In this document: one piece after another, positions 1 through 7,861 of the stretch | Layout of the letters: each line of letters begins with the position of its first letter | How positions within the stretch are numbered: position 1 is the first letter of the stretch | NCBI RefSeq assembly: GCF_031082295.1 | Contig: NZ_JAVHLD010000028.1 | Coordinates: 1-41,541, forward strand | Length of the DNA: 41,541 nucleotides | Reading direction: 5' to 3' | Origin: Humidesulfovibrio sp. | GTDB lineage: Bacteria > Desulfobacterota > Desulfovibrionia > Desulfovibrionales > Desulfovibrionaceae | The notes under the pieces: generated by a model | The model's input: the letters and a program-made list of their open reading frames with translations, nothing else | Databases searched by the model: none | What the model was told of the DNA's origin: nothing | Program-made: the position numbers and the translations under genes

Positions 1-101
1 CCTGAAACAGCCCTTTCGGCGCAAAATGGGGGTTCGGGGGCCGCTGGCCCCGACCGCCGGGGGCTCGTCTCGCGGCGGCGGGCGCTGTTCGTGGTCGTCG
101 A

Positions 102-686
102 CTAGAGCGCCTGGGGCTTCGTCACCCACTTGGTGACGGTGGGGGCCTGGTAGTTGGCGAAACGGTCGAGCAGGGCTGCGGGGTCGGCATCGGAGAGCAG
201 CATGCCCCGGTGCGCGGCCATGACGAAGCCCTCGACGACGGCGTGGTCGAGAAACGCGCAGAGCGGGGCGTAGTAGCCGTCAACGTCCAGCAGCCCGCAG
301 GGCTTCTTGTGGAAGCCGAGCTGCGCCCAGGTCAGCACCTCGCACAACTCCTCCAGCGTGCCCAGGCCGCCCGGCAGGGCGATGAAACCGTCGGCCAGCT
401 CGGCCATGAGCGCCTTTCGCTCGTGCATGGACGACACGACCTTGAGGCTGGTCAGGCCTTGGTGGGCCAGCTCCTTGTCGCGCAGGGCCTCGGGGATGAT
501 GCCGATGACCTCGCCCCCGGCCTTGAGGGCGCTGTCGGCCAGCTGGCCCATGAGGCCCACGTTGGAACCGCCGTAGACGGTGGTCAGGCCCCGGCGGGCG
601 ATTTCCGTCCCGAGGGCGCGGGTGGCGGCCAGGTAGTGCGGGTTGGTGCCGGGGTTTGACCCGAGGAAGACGCAGATGCGGCGCAT
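102..686 (-). CDS. LOG-family protein (cytokinin riboside 5'-monophosphate phosphoribohydrolase-like)
   Basis: 194 residues, a normal length for the LOG/YgdH-small family of cytosolic Rossmann-like nucleotide phosphoribohydrolases, which release the free base from nucleoside 5'-monophosphates. The family signature is complete: GGSNVGLMG at 39-47, the MHERK segment at 87-91 with its conserved Arg and Lys, and PGGLGTLEE at 105-113, which forms the phosphoribose-binding and catalytic site. The ATG at 684-686 (minus strand) is preceded by AGGAG. The gene is divergent from xseA across about 170 bp and ends close to the window edge. The true bacterial substrate is unknown: family members may act in nucleotide salvage or housecleaning rather than cytokinin production. 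Family assignment is firm; the substrate is inference. Confidence 0.93.
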   Translation of the reverse strand: MRRICVFLGSNPGTNPHYLAATRALGTEIARRGLTTVYGGSNVGLMGQLADSALKAGGEVIGIIPEALRDKELAHQGLTSLKVVSSMHERKALMAELADGFIALPGGLGTLEELCEVLTWAQLGFHKKPCGLLDVDGYYAPLCAFLDHAVVEGFVMAAHRGMLLSDADPAALLDRFANYQAPTVTKWVTKPQAL

Positions 687-816
687 GGGGAGCTCCTGGT
701 GGAAATGGTGGCGCGAGCGTGGTGGGCGGCGCGTTGCCCCGGATGATTAGGGCGCGGCGCGGATTATTGCAAGTCCGCACGGAGGCGGAGCGTTTGCCCG
801 CCGCCCTGCCCCGGTT

Positions 817-846
817 TTGGACAGCCGGGAAGTTTCGGGGTATGGG
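817..846 (+). promoter_or_regulatory. Possible sigma70-like promoter of xseA
   Basis: TTGGAC (817-822), an 18-nt spacer and TATGGG (841-846) lie directly before the xseA ATG at 855. The match is modest. If it is used, the transcript would start at or just before the start codon, in keeping with the lack of a visible Shine-Dalgarno sequence there. Confidence 0.25.
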
Positions 847-854
847 TCCTGACC

Positions 855-2372
855 ATGTCGCACATCCTCTCCGTCACCGATCTCACCCAGGCCCTCAAGG
901 ACGTGCTTGAGGCCGAGTTCCCCTTCGTGTGGGTGCGCGGTCAGGTGACGAACCTCGCTCGACCGGCCTCCGGGCACATGTATTTCACCCTGTCGGATTC
1001 CGGCGCGGCGTTGCCGGTGGTCTGGTTCAAGAACAGCCAGGGGCGCGGGAGCAAGGGAGCCGGGGGAGCGCAGGGCGAGGAGGCCATCGACCCGCTCACC
1101 GGCGAGGTGCTGGAGCCGGGGCGCGACGTGGCGGCGAGCCTGGACGACGGCCAGGAGGTGCTGGTGGCGGGCCGCATCACGGTCTACGCCGCGCGCGGGG
1201 CGTACCAGCTGGTGGCCGAGCTGGTGCAGCCAAGCGGCGTCAGCGACCTGGCCCTGGCCTTTGAGGCGCTGAAGCGCAAGCTTTCCGACAAGGGATATTT
1301 CGACGAGGCGCGCAAGAGGCCCATCCCGGCCAACCCGGCGCGGGTGGCGCTGGTCACCTCGCCCCAGGGCGCGGCGGTGCGCGACTTCCTGCGCCTGGCC
1401 GAGGCGCGCGGCACGGGAACCTCGCTGCGCATCTACCCGACCCTCGTGCAGGGCGACGCCGCTCCGGCCCAGATCGCCGCGGCGCTCGACGCGGCCAACG
1501 CCGATGTCTGGCCCGGGGGCGGCACGGCGGAGGTCATCGCGCTCATCCGCGGCGGCGGCAGCCTGGAGGACCTCTGGGCCTTCAACACCGAGCCCGTGGC
1601 CGAGGCCATGGTGCGCTCGAAGATCCCGGTGGTGACCGGGGTGGGGCATGAGCCCGACGTGAGCATCGCCGACTTCGTGGCCGACAAGCGCTTTCCCACG
1701 CCCTCTGCCGTGGCCTCGGGGCTGTGGCCCCTGCGCGCGGACCTCATGCAGGCCGTGGACGGGCTTGAGGGCGAGCTGTCGCGGGCCTTCGAGGCGCTTC
1801 TGGAGCGCAAGGCCGGGCGGCTCTCCGAGCTGCGGCGCGGCCTGTCCTGGCTTTCGCCCGCGCGGCGGCTGGAGCGCCTGGAGGAGTCCTGGCGCGAGAC
1901 CTCGCGGCGGCTGGAGGCGGCTGGCGGGCGCATGCTCGGCGCGCGCCGGGAGCAGCTTGCCGGGGCCGTGCGCGATCTTTCCCGCGCCTTTGGGCCTGTC
2001 GCGGTGGAGGCCCGGCAGGAGCGCCTGGCAGCCACCCTGCGCGACCTGGCCCGCGCCTTCGGGCCTGCGGAGCTCTCCGCGCGGCAGGACCAGGTGCTCG
2101 CCCTGCGAGAGCGGGCGGCCCTGGCCGTGGACATGGCCCTGGGGCAGGCCGGGCGGCGGGTGGAGGTGCTCTCTGCGCGGCTGGCCGGGCTCGACCCCGA
2201 GGGGCCGCTGGCGCGCGGGTACAGCCTGGTGCGCATCGAGCGCACGGGCCGGTTCCTGCGCTCCACGGCGGAAGTGGTGCCCGGCGACCGCCTGGGCGTG
2301 CGCACGGCCGACGGCGAGGTGGCGGCGGTGGTGTCGACGGTGGTTTCTGGCGAGCCCGGCGGCGAAGCCTGA
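855..2372 (+). CDS. xseA: Exodeoxyribonuclease VII large subunit
   Basis: 505 residues. Catalytic subunit of exonuclease VII, which degrades single-stranded DNA from both ends into oligonucleotides. An N-terminal OB-fold (about 1-115, starting with the usual VTDLTQALKDVLE-type segment) is followed by the catalytic domain with RGGGSLEDLWAFN (232-244) and GVGHEPDVSIADF (262-274), then a long helical, probably coiled-coil region (about 290-460) and a C-terminal segment with the GYSLVR motif. A Gly/Glu-rich insert of about 30 residues (62-95) interrupts the OB-fold. The ATG at 855 gives the normal N-terminus, although no Shine-Dalgarno is obvious. The small subunit xseB follows 95 bp downstream, and the isoprenoid genes ispA and dxs continue on the same strand. 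Confidence 0.97.
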   Translation: MSHILSVTDLTQALKDVLEAEFPFVWVRGQVTNLARPASGHMYFTLSDSGAALPVVWFKNSQGRGSKGAGGAQGEEAIDPLTGEVLEPGRDVAASLDDGQEVLVAGRITVYAARGAYQLVAELVQPSGVSDLALAFEALKRKLSDKGYFDEARKRPIPANPARVALVTSPQGAAVRDFLRLAEARGTGTSLRIYPTLVQGDAAPAQIAAALDAANADVWPGGGTAEVIALIRGGGSLEDLWAFNTEPVAEAMVRSKIPVVTGVGHEPDVSIADFVADKRFPTPSAVASGLWPLRADLMQAVDGLEGELSRAFEALLERKAGRLSELRRGLSWLSPARRLERLEESWRETSRRLEAAGGRMLGARREQLAGAVRDLSRAFGPVAVEARQERLAATLRDLARAFGPAELSARQDQVLALRERAALAVDMALGQAGRRVEVLSARLAGLDPEGPLARGYSLVRIERTGRFLRSTAEVVPGDRLGVRTADGEVAAVVSTVVSGEPGGEA

Positions 2373-2467
2373 GTTCCGACGTTTGGGAGCGCGGCTGGCC
2401 TGTGGACCCCGCGCCGCTCTTTCTGTATGATGCGATCCCATAAGCTGCGGCAAACGCCACGGGAGCG

Positions 2468-2731
2468 ATGAAGATGGCCAAGGACAAGAGCAAGGAAAGT
2501 TTCGAGAAGCGCCTGGAGCGCCTGCGCGGCATCGTGGACGCCCTGGAGCGCGGCGACCTGCCCCTGGAAGAGGGCCTGGCCCTGTACAAGGAGGGGCTGG
2601 TGCTGGCCGGGGATTGCGGACGCCAGTTGGAGAGCGCCAGGAACGAGGTCAAGCTCGTGCAGGAGGGGTTGCTCAAGGAGTTCGCCGCACTGGACGCCGC
2701 CAGGGATATCCCCGGAGGAGACGGCCAATGA
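2468..2731 (+). CDS. xseB: Exodeoxyribonuclease VII small subunit
   Basis: 87 residues, typical of XseB, the small helical subunit that binds the coiled-coil region of XseA. The diagnostic sequence is present: FEKRLERLRGIVDALERGD (13-31), then LPLEEGLALYKEG and a second amphipathic helix. The ATG at 2468 follows GGGAG; an in-frame ATG at 2474 is an alternative. The stop overlaps the start of ispA in an ATGA (2728-2731), which implies translational coupling. The acidic and Gly-rich tail (DIPGGDGQ) is unremarkable. Confidence 0.96.
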   Translation: MKMAKDKSKESFEKRLERLRGIVDALERGDLPLEEGLALYKEGLVLAGDCGRQLESARNEVKLVQEGLLKEFAALDAARDIPGGDGQ

Positions 2732-3672
2732 GCGGGACCGCCGCAGCCAAGCCCTCCAAGGGCGGCGTCGACGTGAAGGCCGCCTTGCGCCAGCGCGCGG
2801 CGGAGGTGGAGGCGCATCTTGCCGACTGCCTGAAGGACCGGGACATTCCCGAGCGCCTGCTCGCCAGCATGGAGTACAGCCTGCACGCCGGGGGCAAGCG
2901 CCTGCGGCCGGTGCTGCTGCTCACCTTCGCGCGGCTGTTTGCCGGAACCGGCACGGGGCTTGGCAAGCGGGTGCTGCCCTTTGCCGCGGCGCTGGAGCTC
3001 ATCCACACCTATTCGCTCATCCACGACGACCTGCCCGCCATGGACGACGACGACCTGCGGCGCGGCAAGCCCTCCAACCACAAGAAGTTCGACGAGGCCA
3101 CGGCCATCCTGGCGGGCGACGGCCTGCTCACCGAGGCCTTCACCCTCATGCTGTCCTGCGCGGACGACGGCGCCATCCCGGCGGAACGGGTGGCCCGCGC
3201 GGCCCGCGCCGTGGCCGTTGCCGCCGGAGCGGGCGGCATGGTCGGCGGCCAGGCGCTGGACATGGAATACACCGCCAAGCAGGGCGTGAGCTTCGAGGAG
3301 CTGCGCGGCATGCACGCCATGAAGACCGGCGCGCTCATCACCGTGGCCTGCGTGGCCGGGGCCGTGCTGGCCGGGGCGGGGCTGCCCGACGTGCACCGCG
3401 CCCGCGAGTTTGGGGCGGCCGTGGGCCAGGCCTTCCAGATCGCCGACGACATTTTGGACGTGACCAGCGACACCGAGACCCTGGGCAAGCCCGCGGGCAG
3501 CGACGAACGCCAGGGCAAGACCACCTATCCGTCGCTGCTTGGCCTGGACAAGAGCCGCCGGATGGCGCATGAGCGCGCCGCCGAGGCCGTCTCGAACCTG
3601 ACGCCCTACACCGGCGCCGAGGCGGACTTTCTGCGCGCCCTGGCCCGGTATATCGTCGAGCGGGTCAACTGA
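2728..3672 (+). CDS. ispA: Polyprenyl (farnesyl/geranylgeranyl) diphosphate synthase
   Basis: 314 residues. All-helical trans-prenyltransferase that condenses IPP with allylic diphosphates to make farnesyl or geranylgeranyl diphosphate for quinone and cell-wall lipid carriers. It has GGKRLRP (55-61), the first aspartate-rich motif DDLPAMD (100-106) and the second FQIADDILD (236-244), so both Mg-diphosphate sites are intact. The start was set at 2728, where ATGA overlaps the xseB stop. An open frame extends back to 2614 but lies inside xseB and carries no family sequence. dxs follows 79 bp downstream, so first and late steps of isoprenoid supply are together. Chain length cannot be read with certainty from the sequence. 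Confidence 0.96.
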   Translation: MSGTAAAKPSKGGVDVKAALRQRAAEVEAHLADCLKDRDIPERLLASMEYSLHAGGKRLRPVLLLTFARLFAGTGTGLGKRVLPFAAALELIHTYSLIHDDLPAMDDDDLRRGKPSNHKKFDEATAILAGDGLLTEAFTLMLSCADDGAIPAERVARAARAVAVAAGAGGMVGGQALDMEYTAKQGVSFEELRGMHAMKTGALITVACVAGAVLAGAGLPDVHRAREFGAAVGQAFQIADDILDVTSDTETLGKPAGSDERQGKTTYPSLLGLDKSRRMAHERAAEAVSNLTPYTGAEADFLRALARYIVERVN

Positions 3673-3751
3673 AACCATGCCCGGAATCGTGGCGCCAGCC
3701 GTGGCGAAAGCCATGGAGACCCAGCGCACCTGCGCTTAAGGACCCTCGCAC

Positions 3752-5665
3752 ATGACAGACATCCTCCCCACCTCCCTTCTGGCGCAGGTCAGCCGCCCGT
3801 CCGACGTGGCCCGCATGAGCCTGGACGAACTGGCGCACCTGGCCGTGGATCTGCGCCGGGTCATCATCGACCAGTGCTCCGAGGGCGGCGGGCACCTGGC
3901 GCCGTCGCTGGGCGTGGTGGAGCTGACCCTGGCGCTCTACAAGGCCTTCGACTTCGAGCGCGACAAGCTCATCTGGGACGTGGGACACCAGGCCTACGCC
4001 CACAAGCTGCTCACCGGGCGGCTGCCGCGCTTCCACACCCTGCGCCGCCTGGACGGCGTGAGCGGGTTCCCGCGCATGAGCGAGAGCCCCTATGACCACT
4101 TCGGCGTGGGCCATTCCAGCACGTCCATCTCCGCCGGGCTTGGCATGGCCATGGGCCGCGACCTGGCCGGACTGGACCACCGTGTCGTCTCGGTCATCGG
4201 CGACGGCTCAATGACCGCCGGACTGGCCTACGAGGGGCTGAACCAGGCGGGCGACATGGGCCGCAAGATGGTGGTGGTCTTGAACGACAACGAGATGAGC
4301 ATCTCGAAGAACGTGGGCGCGCTCTCGCGCTTCCTCTCGCGCAGGCTCTCCCGGCCCGCGCCCCAGCGCTTCAAGCGCGAGTTCGAGTCCTGGCTCAAGA
4401 GCATTCCGCGCATCGGCAAGGACCTGGCCATGTATGCCCGCCGCAGCGAGGACTCGCTGAAAAGCTTCTTCACGCCGGGCATGCTGTTCGAGGCCTTCCG
4501 CTTCACCTACGTCGGACCCATCGACGGGCACGACACCGCCAGCCTCATCGACGTGTTCGAGCAGACCAAGGGCATGGACCGCCCGGCGCTGGTGCACGTG
4601 CTGACCAAGAAGGGCATGGGCTACAAGCCCGCCGAGACCAACCCCACCTACTTCCACGGGGTGGGCAGCTTCGAGCCCGAGACCGGGCTGGCCCCGGCCA
4701 AGCTCGGCGTGGGGCGCAAGTCCTACACCGAGGTGCTGGGCGAGACGCTGTGCCGCCTGGCCGCCGCCGACGACAAGATGGTCGCCATCACCGCGGCCAT
4801 GCCCGAAGGCACCGGCACCGACTGCTTCCGCCAGAATTACCCGGAGCGCTTCGTTGACGTGGGCATCTGCGAGCCCCACGCCGTGACCTTCGCCGCCGGG
4901 TTGGCCACCCAGGGCTTCAAGCCCGCCGTGTGCATCTACTCCACCTTCCTGCAGCGGTCCTACGACCAGATAGTGCACGACGTGTGCCTGCAGAACCTGA
5001 ACGTGAATTTCTTCCTCGACCGCGCCGGGCTGGTGGGCGAGGACGGCGCCACGCACCACGGCGTGTACGACATCGCCTACCTGCGCCACGTGCCGAACCT
5101 GACCCTCATGGCCCCCAAGGACGAAGGCGAGCTGGCCCGCATGGTGGCCACGGCCCTGGATCTGCCCGGTCCGGCGGCGGTGCGCTACCCGCGCGGCGTC
5201 GGCCCCGGCGTGGCCGTGCCCGAGACCCCGGAGGGAGTGGAGCCGCTGGCCGTGGGGCAGGGCGAGCTCTTGCGCGACGGCGCCGACGCGGTGATCATCG
5301 CCCTGGGCTCGCGCGTGTACCCGGCGCTGGAAGGCGCGCAGGAGCTGGAGGCCGAGCATGGCCTGTCCGTGGCGGTGTTCAACGCCCGGTTCGTCAAGCC
5401 CCTGCCCGAGGCGCAGATACTGGAGCTTTCGCAGCGCTTCGACCGCATCGTGACGGCGGAGGAGGGCTGCCTGGCGGGCGGCTTCGGCTCGGCGGTGGTG
5501 GAGCTGTTGGCCGACCGCGGCCTCCTTGCGGGCCGCACGGTCAAGCGCGTGGGCATCCCCGACGCGTTCATCGAGCACGGCACCTCAAAAGAGCTGCGCG
5601 CCAAGGTCGGCATCGACAAGGCCGGGATCAAGGCCGCGGTGCTGGCGGCGGTGGGCAAGGCCTAG
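3752..5665 (+). CDS. dxs: 1-deoxy-D-xylulose-5-phosphate synthase
   Basis: 637 residues, full length. Thiamine-diphosphate enzyme that condenses pyruvate with glyceraldehyde 3-phosphate, the first step of the MEP isoprenoid pathway and also a feeder for thiamine and pyridoxal synthesis. The N-terminal domain has the conserved His49 in GGGHLAPSLG, DVGHQAY (76-82), and the ThDP motif GDGSMTAG (150-157) ending in NDN (178-180). The transketolase central domain follows, with GICEPHAVTFAAGLA and the pyrimidine-binding region. The C-terminal domain carries GTSKELRAKVG. The ATG at 3752 follows AAGGA. It is the last gene of the xseA-xseB-ispA-dxs run, and its stop abuts a 124-bp inverted-repeat element. 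Confidence 0.98.
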   Translation: MTDILPTSLLAQVSRPSDVARMSLDELAHLAVDLRRVIIDQCSEGGGHLAPSLGVVELTLALYKAFDFERDKLIWDVGHQAYAHKLLTGRLPRFHTLRRLDGVSGFPRMSESPYDHFGVGHSSTSISAGLGMAMGRDLAGLDHRVVSVIGDGSMTAGLAYEGLNQAGDMGRKMVVVLNDNEMSISKNVGALSRFLSRRLSRPAPQRFKREFESWLKSIPRIGKDLAMYARRSEDSLKSFFTPGMLFEAFRFTYVGPIDGHDTASLIDVFEQTKGMDRPALVHVLTKKGMGYKPAETNPTYFHGVGSFEPETGLAPAKLGVGRKSYTEVLGETLCRLAAADDKMVAITAAMPEGTGTDCFRQNYPERFVDVGICEPHAVTFAAGLATQGFKPAVCIYSTFLQRSYDQIVHDVCLQNLNVNFFLDRAGLVGEDGATHHGVYDIAYLRHVPNLTLMAPKDEGELARMVATALDLPGPAAVRYPRGVGPGVAVPETPEGVEPLAVGQGELLRDGADAVIIALGSRVYPALEGAQELEAEHGLSVAVFNARFVKPLPEAQILELSQRFDRIVTAEEGCLAGGFGSAVVELLADRGLLAGRTVKRVGIPDAFIEHGTSKELRAKVGIDKAGIKAAVLAAVGKA

Positions 5666-5789
5666 CAGGCTGTTGAAAAACGGCAATCTGCTGCGTCGCC
5701 GCAAAAAGTTCGAACCCTCACGTACGAGAAGTGCGCTTCGGCCTTGAACTTTTTTTGCTCCTTGCATCTCACCATTTTTGAGCAGCCTG
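5666..5789. repeat. 124-bp MITE/REP-like inverted-repeat element
   Basis: The left end CAGGCTGTTGAAAAA (5666-5680) and the inverted right end TTTTTGAGCAGCCTG (5775-5789) match at 13 of 15 positions. Inside, GCAAAAAGTTC (5701-5711) is mirrored by GAACTTTTTTTGC (5746-5758), so the whole unit is one long imperfect palindrome. It has no coding capacity and fits exactly between the dxs stop and the 3' region of the convergent downstream gene, where its RNA could act as a bidirectional terminator. The layout resembles non-autonomous miniature elements or dispersed intergenic repeats. A target duplication was not identified. Confidence 0.75.
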
Positions 5790-5828
5790 TCTTTCCGCCA
5801 TTCCCGACGGGCTGTTGAGCGGAGCGCC

Positions 5829-6569
5829 CTAAAAATACCCCAGGCTCTTCAGCGTCTCCAACTGCCGCTCCTTGTCCGGGTCGCGGCCCGCGCGCTCGCC
5901 CGAGTCCGCACCCGCAGGCTTCGTGCAGGGCACGCAGCCGAGCGACCGGTAGCCCTCCAGGTACAGCTCGCAGAACGGCAGCCCCTCCCCCGTGATGAAC
6001 GCCCAGATGTCCATTTCCGTCCAGTCCAGGATGGGGTTCACCTGCCAGTGCTCCGGGCAGCCGCCTGAGGCGGCCCGCAATTCTGCGTATTGCCGCGCCT
6101 GGCGCGAGGGGTGCTCGTCGCGCCGGATGCCCGTCAGCAGCGCCTGCGTGCCGGTGTCCGCCAGGGCTTGGCAGAGCGGGAGGATTTTGAGGTCGCGGCA
6201 GCAGGAGACCTTGTCCACGGCCACGGGGTAGGCCCCCAGGTCCACCCCGGACGGGCCGCCTTGGGGCCGGGCGATGGTCAGCTCAACGTTCCAGTCCGCG
6301 CAGAGTTTGTCGCGGAAGGCCATGACCTGCGGGAACTTGTGGCCTGTGTCGATGGATATGGCCCGCGGCGGGCCGCTTCCGGCCAGCGCCTCCTTCCATA
6401 GATACAGCGCCACCCCGGAGTCCTTGCCGCCGGTGTAGGCCACGGCGATCCGGGCCGGGTCGAGGCGCGGGGCCAGGGCGGCCAGGAGCTGGCGGCTGCG
6501 GGAGAGCTTGTCCGCCAGGGGCGCGGCGGGTGGCAGGGGGCAGTGGGCGTTCAGTTCGGCGAGGGGCAC
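5829..6569 (-). CDS. APS/PAPS-reductase-family PP-loop protein with Fe-S cysteines
   Basis: 246 residues from a GTG at 6567-6569, preceded by AGGAG. The longer open frame reaching 7100 overlaps the divergent gene and adds no family sequence. It has an N-type PP-loop YTGGKDS (45-51), RRDEHPSRQ (149-157, close to the CysD version), the WTEMDIWAFI segment (183-192), a CC pair (123-124) in a CCxxxKxxPL context and GCVPCT (211-216). The CC plus CxxC set is the [4Fe-4S] ligand pattern of assimilatory APS reductases. The C-terminal ECG(L/I)H active-site cysteine motif of that enzyme is absent: the protein ends about 30 residues after CxxC. Likely a cytosolic adenylyl-sulfate or other sulfur-chemistry enzyme of unknown reaction. 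Family is sure, function is not. Confidence 0.85.
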   Translation of the reverse strand: MPLAELNAHCPLPPAAPLADKLSRSRQLLAALAPRLDPARIAVAYTGGKDSGVALYLWKEALAGSGPPRAISIDTGHKFPQVMAFRDKLCADWNVELTIARPQGGPSGVDLGAYPVAVDKVSCCRDLKILPLCQALADTGTQALLTGIRRDEHPSRQARQYAELRAASGGCPEHWQVNPILDWTEMDIWAFITGEGLPFCELYLEGYRSLGCVPCTKPAGADSGERAGRDPDKERQLETLKSLGYF

Positions 6570-6596
6570 GGCGTCTCCTTGTGCGCAACGGGCGGC

Positions 6597-6626
6597 TTGC
6601 CGGGTCGGTCGGGAATCCGGTACAGT
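6597..6626 (+). promoter_or_regulatory. Possible sigma70-like promoter of the PNPOx-like gene
   Basis: TTGCCG (6597-6602), an 18-nt spacer and TACAGT (6621-6626) lie in the short gap between two divergent genes, 37 nt before the ATG at 6663. The match to consensus is moderate. Confidence 0.35.
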
Positions 6627-6662
6627 GGGCCGGACGCTGAACCCCGGAGGCTTAAAAAGCGC

Positions 6663-7166
6663 ATGCCCATGCTGAAGAATATCGCCGAACTTGTCCAGGC
6701 CCAGGGCCACCTTGTGCTGGCCACCTGCGCTCCTGGCGGCAGGGGCGGCCAGCCCCACGCCTCGCTCATGGCCTATTGCCCGTCGCCGGACGGGGGCGAG
6801 TTCTGGCTGGCGACGCTTAAGGAGACGCGGAAATACGCCAACCTGCGGGCCAACCCGCGCGCCAGCCTGCTGCTTGATGACAGGGTGGGCGACAGGGTGG
6901 GCGACAGGGGCGGCCAGGGGGGCGGGGCGCCCGGCCAGGCCCTGACCGTGGACGTGGAACTGGCTGCTTTCGCCGACGCGCAGGCCGAGGCCTCGGCGCG
7001 CCGGGCGCTGCTGGCGCGTCACCCGGAACTGGCGGATTTCATGGCGCTTCCGGGGGCCGTGGTGCTGCGCCTGGTGGGCTTGCGCTACCAGCTTCTGCAC
7101 GGCCTCACCGAGGTTTTCGTGTGGAGCCCGCAGAAAAACCTTGACGGCGCTGGTCGTACCGCTTAA
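6663..7166 (+). CDS. Pyridoxamine 5'-phosphate oxidase-like (split-barrel flavoprotein) protein
   Basis: 167 residues. Resembles small split-barrel FMN-binding proteins: an N-terminal LVLATCAPGGRGGQPHASLM strand pair (18-37), the FWLATLKETRKYANLRANPRASLLL segment that usually contacts the flavin phosphate, and a C-terminal region ending in a family-like strand. The ATG at 6663 is 12 nt after GGAGG (6646-6650); ATG 6669 is an alternative. A DRVGDRVGDRGG insert arises from a 12-nt tandem repeat between two barrel strands. Such proteins bind FMN, haem or F420, and the substrate is usually unknown. It is divergent from the APS-reductase-like gene and followed by tRNA-Arg. Confidence 0.82.
   Translation: MPMLKNIAELVQAQGHLVLATCAPGGRGGQPHASLMAYCPSPDGGEFWLATLKETRKYANLRANPRASLLLDDRVGDRVGDRGGQGGGAPGQALTVDVELAAFADAQAEASARRALLARHPELADFMALPGAVVLRLVGLRYQLLHGLTEVFVWSPQKNLDGAGRTA
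6879..6909 (+). repeat. 12-nt tandem repeat inside the PNPOx-like gene
   Basis: GACAGGGTGGGC occurs twice in tandem (6879-6890, 6891-6902), followed by a partial third copy (GACAGGG, 6903-6909). It encodes DRVG repeats and keeps the frame, so copy-number changes would lengthen a loop without a frameshift. Confidence 0.85.
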
Positions 7167-7183
7167 ATGTTCCTTCCTCGCGT

Positions 7184-7259
7184 GGGCTCGTAGCTCAGTG
7201 GATAGAGCGCCGGACTACGAATCCGTAGGTCGCAGGTTCAAATCCTGCCGGGCCCACCA
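7184..7259 (+). tRNA. tRNA-Arg (anticodon ACG)
   Basis: A 76-nt cloverleaf with an encoded CCA end. The acceptor stem pairs GGGCTCG with CGGGCCC, with one G-U pair. The D-stem is GCTC/GAGC, the anticodon loop is CTACGAA with U33 and anticodon ACG (A34, normally converted to inosine by TadA), and the T-arm is GCAGG-TTCAAAT-CCTGC. The outermost anticodon-stem pair (27-43) is a C-U mismatch. A rho-independent terminator follows at once. Confidence 0.97.
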
Positions 7260-7269
7260 CGCATGACCA

Positions 7270-7304
7270 AGGGGTTGCTGTCGAAAGACGCAGCCCCTTT
7301 TTTT
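7270..7304 (+). terminator. Rho-independent terminator after tRNA-Arg
   Basis: GGGGTTGC-T-GTC, a GAAA tetraloop and GAC-GCAGCCCC form a stem with one bulge and one G-U pair, followed by TTTTTTT. It lies about 12 nt after the tRNA CCA. Confidence 0.9.
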
Positions 7305-7408
7305 GCGCCGCGCTCCCAAAGGGCGGGGCCGAGGCGCGTGGGCATATGGCCCGCCTCTTGCGCCGCCCGCCGCTTCGGGTGTATGGCGGGACAAAGAGAG
7401 GTACCCTT

Positions 7409-7810
7409 ATGCGCCACCTGACCGCCCTTGCCATCGCGCTGTGCGTGCTCGCCAGTCCGGCCGTGTCCGCCGGGGAATCGTGGAAGCAGCTCTCCGGCGA
7501 CATGTTCATCGACACCAGCTCCATCGTCCGCAGCTTCAAGTCCGTGCACGCGGACGTGAAATACCTCTACGACAAGGCTGACGGCGCGCGCCTGCAGAAA
7601 ACCTTCAGGTCCAAGCTCATGCCGCAGCACTCGATCCAGCGGAAAAACTTCTACTGCAACAACCGGGAGGTCTCCACCTCCGCCTACAAGTATTTCGCGG
7701 CGGACGGCACGGTGCTGGCCACCGGGTCCATCAGCGAGCAGAAGAAGACGCCGGTGGTGCCGGAATCGCGCATCGAGGTCGTGTTCGACTACGTGTGCCA
7801 GCAGCGCTAG
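7409..7810 (+). CDS. Exported surface-adhesin protein E-like protein
   Basis: 133 residues. Residues 1-21 form a clear Sec signal peptide ending ASPAVSA, so the product is probably periplasmic or surface exposed. The rest resembles the adhesin-E-like domain: an initial W-x-Q-L then IDTSSI, a V-x-Y-L-Y-D strand, a CNNREVSTSAYKYFAADGTVL block, and a final SRIEVVFDYVC. The two cysteines, near the middle and at the C-terminus, could form a disulfide. The ATG at 7409 was chosen because it begins the signal peptide; the frame opens at 7346 with sequence that fits no family. In bacteria with such proteins they are often of unknown role. Function is not determined. Confidence 0.75.
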   Translation: MRHLTALAIALCVLASPAVSAGESWKQLSGDMFIDTSSIVRSFKSVHADVKYLYDKADGARLQKTFRSKLMPQHSIQRKNFYCNNREVSTSAYKYFAADGTVLATGSISEQKKTPVVPESRIEVVFDYVCQQR

Positions 7811-7861
7811 GGCATGAGCCTGCGCCTGGACATCCTGCCACGGCGCTGCTAGGGGGTGCGC

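Noticed and set aside
747-2453. Long minus-strand frame of 568 codons over xseA
   Set aside because: It is a GC-rich antisense shadow of xseA, with low-complexity Arg/Ala/Gly/His sequence and no family signature.
6570-7100. N-terminal extension of the APS-reductase-like gene
   Set aside because: The extension overlaps the divergent PNPOx-like gene and has no family sequence; GTG 6567-6569 has a good ribosome site.
7184-7320. tRNA-Arg as an integration site
   Set aside because: No integrase, no second copy of the tRNA 3' end and no mobile genes follow it within the window.
7814-7852. 12-codon ORF before the zinc-ribbon gene
   Set aside because: No ribosome site and no repeat of a regulatory codon; it is probably a chance frame.
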